From the NCBI GenBank assembly GCA_964526565.1, contig CAZGMC010000058.1, forward strand, positions 1 to 28,489: 28,489 bases of DNA, given 5' to 3'. A model generated the notes under the pieces. It worked only from the letters and a program-made list of their open reading frames with translations. It did not search any database and was not told the DNA's origin. Of the stretch, positions 1-6,427 are shown in pieces (position 1 is the first letter of the stretch; every line of letters starts with the position of its first letter). The position numbers and the translations under genes were made by a program. The stretch comes from CAZGMC01 sp964526565 (lineage in GTDB: Bacteria > Pseudomonadota > Alphaproteobacteria > DSM-16000 > Inquilinaceae).

Positions 1-126
1 GAGTGGGGGCTCGACCTGGATCGGCAGCGGCCACAGGTCGATCTCGACGCGCTGGCGGTGCTGGATGGCGAAGATGACCGCGATGGCCAGCAACGGCAGC
101 GTAATGATCCAGGATAGATGTTTCAC
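1..126 (-). CDS. LapA-domain (DUF1049) inner-membrane protein, N-terminal part
   Basis: The first 42 codons of a minus-strand gene that runs off the left edge. It starts with GTG at 126 and reads VKHLSWIITLPLLAIAVIFA, then IQHRQRVEIDLWPLPIQVEP. This is the usual start of LapA/DUF1049 proteins: a membrane helix at about residues 4-21, then a polar stretch with the VEIDLWP motif. In many alphaproteobacteria a lapA-like gene directly follows ihfB, as here with 25 bp between them. The family is small membrane proteins linked to LPS assembly in E. coli; its role in alphaproteobacteria is less clear. No strong Shine-Dalgarno is seen, so it may be translated by coupling to ihfB. The C-terminus is outside the window. 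Confidence 0.8.
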   Translation of the reverse strand, partial: MKHLSWIITLPLLAIAVIFAIQHRQRVEIDLWPLPIQVEPPL

Positions 127-151
127 CGTGCGATCCGCTGGAAGGTTTCGA

Positions 152-439
152 TCAGGACTTGGCGCCATTCAGGCGCTCGCGCAACTGTTTTCCGGTCTTG
201 AAGAAGGGGATGCGCTTGGCGTCCACGTTGACGGTCGCGCCGGTACGCGGGTTGCGGCCTTCCCGGGCCTCGCGGTCCTTCACGGAAAACGCCCCGAACC
301 CGCGCAGCTCGACGCGTTTGCCGTCGGCCAGGGCCTCGGCGATCTCGTCGAAGATCGTGGCGACGATGCGTTCCACATCGCGTTGATACAAGTGCGGGTT
401 GTTCTCGGAAATGCGCTGGATCAACTCCGATTTCGTCAT
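152..439 (-). CDS. ihfB: Integration host factor subunit beta
   Basis: A 95-residue HU/IHF-family DNA-bending protein. It begins MTKSELIQRISE, continues through the alpha-helical dimerisation part (RDVERIVATIFDEIAEAL) and the GFGAFSVKDREAREGRNPRTG segment of the DNA-intercalating beta arm, and ends RIPFFKTGKQLRERLNG. The length and ELRGFGAF motif fit IhfB rather than HU. It pairs with IhfA to bend DNA sharply in replication, recombination and transcription. The reading frame is open upstream to 604, but the ATG at 439 matches the family start and has a GGGGAAAG-like ribosome site just before it. It lies downstream of rpsA as in most proteobacteria, but an intrinsic terminator separates them, so it probably has its own promoter (candidate at 575-604). 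Confidence 0.95.
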   Translation of the reverse strand: MTKSELIQRISENNPHLYQRDVERIVATIFDEIAEALADGKRVELRGFGAFSVKDREAREGRNPRTGATVNVDAKRIPFFKTGKQLRERLNGAKS

Positions 440-574
440 GCTATGCTTTCCCCGGCCTCCGAGCCATTTCGCCGCGATCGCGCCGTGCTGTTTTGGCGTC
501 GGCGCTGCCCCCTCACGCGGCACGCGGCGTTTTTCTTCCGCGAGCAAGAGTCGCGTCGCGGTCCCTGTCAGGCA

Positions 575-604
575 ATGATGGCCGCAGGCGCTTCGCGGCG
601 TCAA
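575..604 (-). promoter_or_regulatory. Candidate sigma70-type promoter for ihfB
   Basis: On the minus strand TTGACG (604-599), an 18-bp spacer, then CATCAT (580-575). The -35 matches consensus at five of six bases and the -10 at four of six. It lies between the rpsA terminator and ihfB, where a promoter is needed, and would give a leader of about 130 nt. Prediction by eye only. Confidence 0.35.
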
Positions 605-666
605 GGTAAGCCTCTCACATGCCTGAACTTTCCCGGGCCGCGGCGGGGCGTTTCGCCACCGCGACG

Positions 667-699
667 AAAAACGCCCGGGCGCTTTGCGCGCCCGGGCGT
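667..699 (-). terminator. Intrinsic terminator of rpsA
   Basis: A perfect 12-bp GC-rich stem (ACGCCCGGGCGC, positions 671-682, with its complement at 688-699) closes a 5-nt loop. On the minus strand the stem is followed by TTTT (670-667). It starts 33 bp after the rpsA stop codon. The stem is symmetric, but the T tract lies only on the rpsA side. Confidence 0.85.
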
Positions 700-731
700 C
701 CCGAACTTCGTGGGCTGAAACGACGGCCGGC

Positions 732-2480
732 TCAGCTCTTGCCGGAGTCGTCCTCGCCCTCGCCGACCTGCTCCTTGACCGCCTGCTTCATCGCCGGGCC
801 CAGGATCTCACCCAGGCTGGCGCCGGTGTCGGTGGAGCCGTACTCGGCCATGGCTTGCTTTTCCTCCTCGATCTCGCGCTGCTTGATCGAGAGGGTGAGC
901 TTGCGGTTCTTCTTGTCGATCTGGGTGATCTTGGCGTCGAGCTTCTCGCCGGGGGCGAAGCGATCGGGCCGTTGCTCGCTGCGGTCGCGGGACAGCTCCG
1001 CCTTGCGGATGAAGCCGATGGCGCCGTCCTCGCCGCCGACCTTCACCTCGATGCCGTTGTCGTCGATCTTGTGCACCGTGCAGGTGACCACCTTGCCCTT
1101 GCGCAGCTCGCCGGTCGCCGTCTCGAAGGGGTCGCCGGAAAGCTGCTTGATGCCAAGGGAGATGCGCTCCTTCTCCACGTCGACATCGAGCACCTTCACC
1201 TTCGCGATGTCGCCCTTCTTGTAGTTCTTGACGGCCTGTTCGCCGGACTCCTCCCACGACAGGTCGGAGAGGTGCACCATGCCGTCGATGTCGCCGGGCA
1301 GGCCGACGAACAGCCCGAACTCGGTGATGTTCTTGATCTCGCCCTCCAGGACGGTGCCGCGCGGATAGCGGTCGGCGAAGGTGTCCCAGGGGTTCTCCAG
1401 GCACTGCTTCAGGCCCAGGCTGATGCGCCGCTTGTGCGGATCGACGTCCAGCACCATCACCTCGACCTCCTGCGAGGTCGAGACGATCTTGCCCGGATGG
1501 ACGTTCTTCTTGGTCCAGCTCATCTCCGAGACGTGGACCAGCCCCTCGATCCCCGGCTCCAGTTCGACGAAGGCGCCGTAGTCGGTGATGTTGGTGACGC
1601 GGCCGGTGAACTTGGCGCCGACCGGGTATTTCAGCTCCACGCCCTCCCACGGGTCGGCCTCAAGCTGCTTCATGCCGAGGCTGATGCGCTGGGTCTCCGG
1701 ATTGAAGCGAATCACCTGGACCTTGACGCTCTGACCGATCTGCAGCGCCTCGGACGGGTGGTTGATGCGGCGCCAGGCGATGTCGGTGACGTGCAGCAGC
1801 CCGTCGACGCCGCCCAGGTCGACGAAGGCACCGTAGTCGGTGATGTTCTTGACGACGCCGTCGAGGACCTGGCCCTCCTTCAGCGTGGCGACCAGCTCCG
1901 ACCGGGCCTCGGCGCGGCTCTCCTCCAGCACGGCGCGGCGCGACACGACGATGTTGCCGCGTGACCGGTCCATCTTGAGGATCTGGAAGGGCTGTGGCGT
2001 GCCCATCAGCGGCGAGATGTCGCGCACCGGGCGGATGTCCACCTGACTGCCGGGCAGGAAGGCGACGGCGCCGTTCAGGTCGACCGTGAAGCCGCCCTTG
2101 ACCTTGCCGAAGATGACGCCGGCGACCCGCTGCTGGTCGTGGAACGCCTTCTCCAGCGCCGACCACGCTTCCTCCCGCCGCGCCTTCTCGCGCGACAGCA
2201 CGGCCTCGCCGTTCTTGTCCTCGACGCGGTCGACATAGACCTCGACCTCGTCGCCGACGTCGAGGTCGGCCGGCTGGCCGGGGACGGAGAACTCCTTGAG
2301 GGCGACGCGCCCTTCGGATTTCAGGCCGACGTCGATCACGGCATAGTCGTTGTCGACCGAGATGACCCGGCCCTTGACGACGGTGCCCTCGAAGCTCTCG
2401 GTCTGCCCCAGCGATTCGTCCAGCAGGGCGGCGAAGCTCTCCCTTTCGGCGCCGACGGTGGCGGCGGTGCTGACTGCCAT
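732..2480 (-). CDS. rpsA: 30S ribosomal protein S1
   Basis: A 582-residue protein made of six S1 (OB-fold) RNA-binding repeats, slightly longer than the 557 residues of E. coli S1. The repeats are recognisable by recurring GxVxxITDYGAFVDLGG-type starts (for example VKNITDYGAFVDLGGVDG and VTNITDYGAFVELEPGIEG) and RISLGxKQ endings (RISLGMKQ, RISLGLKQ, RISLGIKQ, KLTLSIKQ). The first two repeats are the divergent ribosome-binding ones (KGRVISVDNDYAVIDVGLKS). S1 helps the 30S subunit bind and unfold mRNA leaders. The ATG at 2480 follows a strong GAGGAG ribosome site. The gene sits between cmk and ihfB in the conserved order and ends in a good terminator. Its upstream region is damaged by the assembly gap, so the promoter cannot be assessed. 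Confidence 0.98.
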   Translation of the reverse strand: MAVSTAATVGAERESFAALLDESLGQTESFEGTVVKGRVISVDNDYAVIDVGLKSEGRVALKEFSVPGQPADLDVGDEVEVYVDRVEDKNGEAVLSREKARREEAWSALEKAFHDQQRVAGVIFGKVKGGFTVDLNGAVAFLPGSQVDIRPVRDISPLMGTPQPFQILKMDRSRGNIVVSRRAVLEESRAEARSELVATLKEGQVLDGVVKNITDYGAFVDLGGVDGLLHVTDIAWRRINHPSEALQIGQSVKVQVIRFNPETQRISLGMKQLEADPWEGVELKYPVGAKFTGRVTNITDYGAFVELEPGIEGLVHVSEMSWTKKNVHPGKIVSTSQEVEVMVLDVDPHKRRISLGLKQCLENPWDTFADRYPRGTVLEGEIKNITEFGLFVGLPGDIDGMVHLSDLSWEESGEQAVKNYKKGDIAKVKVLDVDVEKERISLGIKQLSGDPFETATGELRKGKVVTCTVHKIDDNGIEVKVGGEDGAIGFIRKAELSRDRSEQRPDRFAPGEKLDAKITQIDKKNRKLTLSIKQREIEEEKQAMAEYGSTDTGASLGEILGPAMKQAVKEQVGEGEDDSGKS

Positions 2481-2650
2481 TGACTCTCCTCAGACGATGG
2501 TGCCGGACGGCGCGCAACGCCGCAAAGCGCGGCCTGCTGGCGGATGCCGCCTTGAACGCCACCGGCCGGCCGGGGACCACCCCAACCGCGCGTTGCCGAT
2601 CCTGTTGCGTCCTGCCGGCTCCGCAGCGTCAGCGCCGCGAAGCCTTCCGC

Positions 2651-2750
2651 NNNNNNNNNNNNNNNNNNNNNNNNNNNNNNNNNNNNNNNNNNNNNNNNNN
2701 NNNNNNNNNNNNNNNNNNNNNNNNNNNNNNNNNNNNNNNNNNNNNNNNNN
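2651..2750. other. Assembly gap of 100 N
   Basis: One hundred consecutive N, a size often used for gaps of unknown length. It directly abuts the 15-bp tandem repeat inside cmk, so short reads probably could not resolve the array. The true gap length, and therefore the reading frame across it, is unknown. The sequence at 2481-2650 between the gap and rpsA shows no convincing coding sequence and is probably the cmk-rpsA spacer. Confidence 0.97.
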
Positions 2751-2825
2751 TGTTCCGCGATCTTCTGTTCCGCGATCTTCTGTTCCGCGATCTTCTGTTC
2801 CGCGATCTTCTGTTCCGCGACCTTG
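2751..2825 (-). repeat. 15-bp tandem repeat encoding EQKIA units in cmk
   Basis: Four perfect copies of TGTTCCGCGATCTTC (plus strand) at 2751-2810 and a fifth with two changes at 2811-2825. The array runs directly into the N gap, so the real copy number is unknown. In the cmk frame each unit encodes the pentapeptide EQKIA. The unit length is a multiple of three, so gain or loss of copies keeps the frame. Confidence 0.95.
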
Positions 2826-3436
2826 CTGTCCACGAACGCCAGCGCGGCCGCAAACGCCCGATCGATGTCCAGCCCGCTGGTGTCCAGCACGAACGCATCC
2901 GCGGCCGGTTGCATGGGAGCAACCGCCCGCCGACTGTCGCGTTCGTCCCGTTCTTTCATATCCCGCAGGATTTCCGCGTATATAGCCTGTTGGCCGCGCT
3001 CCCGCAACTCCTTGAAGCGGCGTTCGGCGCGGACGTCCGCTGCGGCGGCGATGAAGATCTTCACATCGGCTTCGGGGCAGACCACGGTGCCGGTATCGCG
3101 GCCGTCCAGCACCGCCCCGCCGGGCTGGCGGGCGAAGGCCTGCTGCATGTCGAGCAGCGCCTGTCGCACCGCCGGCACGGCTGCCACCTTGGAGGCCGCC
3201 GCGGCGGCCTCGTCGCCGCGCAGGGCCGGATCGGCCAGGGCGGCGGTGGTCACCGCCCGCGCCGCGCGTTCGGCCGCCGCCGGATCGGCCGGGTCGGCGC
3301 CGTCGCGCAGCACACGCAGGCCGGTGGCGCGGTAGAGCAGCCCGGTGTCCAGGTGCGGCAGCCCGAAATGGACCGCCAGCCGCCGCGCCAGCGTCCCCTT
3401 GCCCGACGCGGCCGGGCCGTCGATGGCGATGATCAT
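2751..3436 (-). CDS. cmk: Cytidylate kinase, C-terminus missing in assembly gap
   Basis: CMP/dCMP kinase, giving CDP/dCDP for nucleotide synthesis. The P-loop IDGPAASGKGT is at residues 5-15, followed by the LDTGLLYRA substrate region, the LDGRDTGTVVCPEADVKIFI segment, and the RERGQQ...ERDERDSRR lid with the arginines and aspartates that contact nucleotide. About 212 residues match the normal enzyme. A C-terminal run of EQKIA repeats then enters the gap, so the stop codon is not visible. ATG at 3436 is preceded by a GAAGG-like site. Codons in the last third carry more A/T at third positions (CAA, GCT, ATA, GAA, GAT) than neighbouring genes. The usual upstream partner aroA is absent; a rhomboid gene precedes it. 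Confidence 0.93.
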
Positions 3437-3575
3437 GGTGTCCGGGCCTTCGTTGGTGGCGCGGGCTCATTGCCGAATCCGGGCCCGCATGCAAGACTTT
3501 TGTGCCGGCATCGACATCCCGCGGCGCCGCCGGCCGGGTTCGGCTGGGGCCACGCTCGTGCCGAACCGCGCCGCG

Positions 3576-4271
3576 TCAAACCCGCTGCGGCCGGGCCAGC
3601 AGCACGCCGGCAATGAAGCCGCCGATGTGGGCCTCCCACGCGACCTCGGCGTCCAATGGCAACAGCGCCGCACCCAGCACACCGACCACCAGGTTGACCA
3701 CGAACAGCACGGCCACGAACGACAGGACGAAGCGCTGCCGCTCCGGATGGCCGCCGGCCAGCACCAGCCGGACCATGCCGCCCATGCAGCCCGACACCAT
3801 GCCCGAGGCACCGTAGACGACGATCGGCACGCCCCAGTCGACCGCCGCCTGGGTCAGCGCCGCCGCCACCGCCGTGCCGGCCAGCAGCACCACATAGTGC
3901 TGCCGCCCCAGCGCCCGCTCGCAAAAGCTGCCGAAGGCCAGCAGGAACCCGGCATTGACCAGGAAGTGCAGCAGGCTGACGTGGATGAAGGCATAGGTCA
4001 CCAGTGTCGCCGCCGCGGCCAGCGTCTCCCCCAGCGGCGCCCCGGCGATGGCCGCCGCCAGCCGCAGCGGGATGACGCTCAGCCACGCCTGCACGGTGAT
4101 GGCCCACGGCCCCGGCAAGACCTGCAGCAGCAGGAACATGGCGGTGATGGCCAGCACCGTGGCCAGCGTCACCGGCGGCACATTGAAGGCGGGCTGCCCG
4201 GCGGCGGCATGGACATCGGGCGGGTCGTGGCGATAGGGCACGGCGGAGCTATCCTTGGCGGGTGCAGTCAT
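3576..4271 (-). CDS. Rhomboid-family intramembrane serine protease
   Basis: A 231-residue membrane protein with about six hydrophobic segments. The catalytic Ser lies in YGASGMVSG (Ser156) and the catalytic His in EAHIGGFIAG (His215). The HxxxN motif of the second core helix is in LLHFLVNAGFLLAFG (His102, Asn106), which forms the oxyanion site in characterised rhomboids. All key residues are present, so an active protease is likely. Substrates are unknown. The ATG at 4271 is chosen because it puts a short cytoplasmic N-terminus before NVPPVTLATVLAIT. A longer in-frame extension would run antisense through the next gene. It is separated by 139 bp from cmk and is divergent from the DUF1848 gene with only 15 bp between start codons. 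Confidence 0.88.
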   Translation of the reverse strand: MTAPAKDSSAVPYRHDPPDVHAAAGQPAFNVPPVTLATVLAITAMFLLLQVLPGPWAITVQAWLSVIPLRLAAAIAGAPLGETLAAAATLVTYAFIHVSLLHFLVNAGFLLAFGSFCERALGRQHYVVLLAGTAVAAALTQAAVDWGVPIVVYGASGMVSGCMGGMVRLVLAGGHPERQRFVLSFVAVLFVVNLVVGVLGAALLPLDAEVAWEAHIGGFIAGVLLARPQRV

Positions 4272-4286
4272 CGACACTAGGCCGCC

Positions 4287-5258
4287 ATGATCGTTTCCGC
4301 CAGCTATCGCACCGACATTCCGGCCTTCTACGGCGCCTGGTTCGTCAACCGGCTCGGCGCCGGGTTCTGCCGCGTGGTCAACCCCTACGGCGGCCCGGCC
4401 ACCACCGTGCCGCTGGCCGGGCCGGCGGTGGACGGGTTCATCTTCTGGACGCGCAATATCGGCCCGTTCCGCGCGGCGCTGGAGGCGGTGACGGCGCGGC
4501 GCCTGCCGTTCGTCGTGCAGGTCACCATCACCGGCTACCCGCGGGCGCTGGAGACCTCGGTCACCGACGCCGGCCGGGCCGCGGCCCAGCTCCGCTGGCT
4601 GGCGGGAACATACGGCCCGCGCGCGGCGGTGTGGCGCTATGACCCGATCCTGCTGACCAGCCTGACGCCGCCGGCCTGGCACCGCGCGACGTTCGCCCGG
4701 CTGGCCGGCACCCTGGCCGGCGCCACCGACGAGGTGGTCGTCTCGTTCGCCAACATCTACCGCAAGACCGGCCGCAACCTGACCGCCGCCGCCCGCCGCC
4801 ACGGCTTCTCCTGGCACGACCCGCCCCTTGAGGAAAAGCGGGCGCTGCTGACCGCCCTGGCGCCGGTCGCCGCCGACCACGGCATGGCCCTGACCCTGTG
4901 CACCCAGCCCGCCCTGGTCGAGCCCGCCCCGGTGGCCGGCACGGCGCCGGGCACGGTGGCCGGCACGGTGGCCGGCACGGCGCCGGGCACGGCGCCGGCG
5001 GCCTGCGTCGACGCCCGCCGCCTGGCCGACGTGGCCGGCCGGCCGATCGCCGCCCGGCAGAAGGGCAACCGCCCCGGCTGCCTGTGCGCCGAGAGCCGCG
5101 ACATCGGCGCCTACGACACCTGCCCCCATGGCTGCGTCTACTGCTACGCCGTCACCCACCGCGACACCGCCCGCCGGATGCACAAGATCCACGACCCGGA
5201 AGGCGAGTTTCTGATCCCGCCAAGGGGCGGGGTGGAACGGCAGGGCCGGCTGCTGTGA
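4287..5258 (+). CDS. DUF1848 protein with C-terminal CX3CX2C cluster
   Basis: A 323-residue protein whose start MIVSASYRTDIPAFYG and later GFIFWTRNIGPF, VWRYDPIL and VSFANIYRKT match the DUF1848 family. The function of the family is not established. Near the C-terminus it has CLC (265-267), then DIGAYDT, then CPHGCVYC at 279-286, a CX3CX2C pattern like the iron-sulfur motif of radical SAM enzymes but at the opposite end of the protein. Residues 216-238 are a low-complexity run of VAGT and APGT units in a loop between LTLCTQPALVEPAP and ACVDARRLADV. This looks like a local repeat expansion, not part of the fold. The start codon fits the family. No clear ribosome site is seen in the 15-bp divergent spacer. 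Confidence 0.85.
   Translation: MIVSASYRTDIPAFYGAWFVNRLGAGFCRVVNPYGGPATTVPLAGPAVDGFIFWTRNIGPFRAALEAVTARRLPFVVQVTITGYPRALETSVTDAGRAAAQLRWLAGTYGPRAAVWRYDPILLTSLTPPAWHRATFARLAGTLAGATDEVVVSFANIYRKTGRNLTAAARRHGFSWHDPPLEEKRALLTALAPVAADHGMALTLCTQPALVEPAPVAGTAPGTVAGTVAGTAPGTAPAACVDARRLADVAGRPIAARQKGNRPGCLCAESRDIGAYDTCPHGCVYCYAVTHRDTARRMHKIHDPEGEFLIPPRGGVERQGRLL
4932..5000 (+). repeat. 12-bp tandem repeat (VAGT/APGT) inside the DUF1848 gene
   Basis: Five 12-bp units at 4932-4991 plus a partial one. The two types are GTGGCCGGCACG and GCGCCGGGCACG, in the order V, A, V, V, A. They encode VAGT or APGT and keep the frame. Confidence 0.9.
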
Positions 5259-5295
5259 GGACCGTGCTCCAGGCCGCGCCGTTACGGGCAGCTGT

Positions 5296-5487
5296 CTACG
5301 GGCAGGTGTCGCCGGGGGGCAGCAGGCGCAGCAGGGTCACGCGGCCTCGGGGCACGACGACCGTGCTCGGATCCAGCCCCGCGGCCCCGGCGTGCGGGCG
5401 GATCCGCTCCGCCGGCATGTCTTCGACCCGTTCGGTCTCAGGTCTCGGCGGCCCGGTTTCACTGGCCGGCTTGCATGGCGGAGGCAT
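5296..5487 (-). CDS. Possible small hypothetical protein
   Basis: A 63-codon frame from ATG 5487 that ends LDPSTVVVPRGRVTLLRLLP followed by PGDTCP. The codons in its second half are strongly G/C at the third position, like real genes here. It begins with a Pro-rich stretch. I do not recognise a family. The end lies 37 bp from the convergent DUF1848 stop. The upstream part of the same frame runs through a repeat element and is unlikely to be coding. It may be a true small gene, a remnant or chance. Confidence 0.25.
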   Translation of the reverse strand: MPPPCKPASETGPPRPETERVEDMPAERIRPHAGAAGLDPSTVVVPRGRVTLLRLLPPGDTCP

Positions 5488-5548
5488 GGGCGGGGACGAT
5501 GGTGTCGTGTGTGTTGTCGCTTTTAGATAAACCCATCCACCAGAAACA

Positions 5549-5771
5549 CCGTCATCCCGAGCAAAGCGTGGCGATCCAGTGGCGCCGCACGGGCTGGCGG
5601 ACAGCTTTCTGGACTCGGCGGCGCCGGGACTGGATCGCCGCGCTGCAATTGCCACCCATGCCGTCACCGCGAGCGAAGCGAAGCGGCCCAGTCCCGGCGG
5701 TGCCGAGTCCGAAATGCCGTAGACCTGGCGTGCGGCACCACTGGATTGCTTCGCTGCGCTCGCAAAGACGG
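5549..5771. repeat. 223-bp nested inverted-repeat element (MITE- or REP-like)
   Basis: Two units of about 107-110 bp lie head to head around position 5660. Each unit is bounded by the same degenerate end: forward ends are CCGTCATCCCGAGCAAAGCG (5549) and CCGTCACCGCGAGCGAAGCG (5661), and reverse ends are near 5631-5650 and 5747-5771 (ATTGCTTCGCTGCGCTCGC). The unit interiors also match as inverted copies, for example CCAGTGGCGCCGCACG against CCAGTGGTGCCGCACG and CTCGGCGGCGCCGGGACTGG against CTCGGCACCGCCGGGACTGG. Transcribed, it would fold as one very long hairpin. Similar GCGAGCGAAGCGAAGCAATCCAG repeats are known between genes in many alphaproteobacteria. No transposase is encoded. Confidence 0.8.
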
Positions 5772-6427
5772 GTTGGGAATTGTTTTTCGGAATACTTCAG
5801 ATCCTCGAAAACGGAACGAGTCTCCGACTGCTTGTCTCCCGCCTCCCCACAGTTTCATGCAACGGGATCGGCCAACACGGCCGGTGTGAACTGGCGATGA
5901 CAATGTTGATTGCTGCTACGGCAAGTTAAAGCGGCAACGACATGCTTCCAGCGGTCGGGTAGGGCCGCAAGACCCTTGCAGGCTAGGACCATGGTCCTGT
6001 AAATCGATCGCGACGGACCGGGCCCGGACGCCCGCCCGTCAAGACCTTGGCAGGGGCCGTGGCAGCGAAGAGGTGCAACATCGTGGGACCCGTTGCAGAC
6101 GTTGCAAACGTTGCAGGAAGCCGGATCGGCCATACAAACCAACGGCTTGCCGCGCAACACCGAGTTTGCGCCGATGTTGCATCCGGTCACACGGCGTTGC
6201 GCCCCGCCGCGCCCGCCGCCGCCCGACCCTGCGTCCCCGCCATCTGGCGCGGCCATCGCAGTCCCGGCGCCGCGCCCCGGCCCGCACCCTGGCTTCGGGC
6301 CGGGGCGTTTGCTAACCTCCCGCCCGGCCGTCGCGCCGGGGCCCGCGCGGCCCCGGCCGACCGCACCGGGACCCGCACCACACGCCCGCACCCGCCAAGA
6401 CCATCCGCACCGAGGGGGAGTTCGCCC
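5772..6427. other. Long non-coding leader region before pgi
   Basis: No convincing gene in 656 bp. The first 200 bp are relatively AT-rich for this genome. Contents seen are a perfect 14-bp palindrome AGGACCATGGTCCT at 5985-5998, which could be an operator or chance, and three GTTGCARAC-like units at 6092-6118. The last 200 bp before pgi are very Pro/Ala/Arg-like in all frames, typical of GC-rich spacer. The pgi promoter is presumably here, but I cannot place it with confidence. Confidence 0.6.
6092..6118. repeat. Three 9-bp direct repeats GTTGCARAC-like
   Basis: GTTGCAGAC, GTTGCAAAC and GTTGCAGGA follow each other without spacing, about 310 bp upstream of pgi. Further TGCAAC/GTTGC words lie nearby (6073 and 6176). 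It may be a protein-binding array or a small expansion. Confidence 0.5.

Noticed and set aside
2481..2650. Continuation of cmk on the far side of the gap as a long C-terminal extension
   Set aside because: The gap length is unknown, so the frame is undefined, and the translation there in all three frames looks like spacer.
5296..5487. The small frame as an I78-type peptidase inhibitor
   Set aside because: The order and key residues of the I78 motif are not present; the similarity is only in composition.
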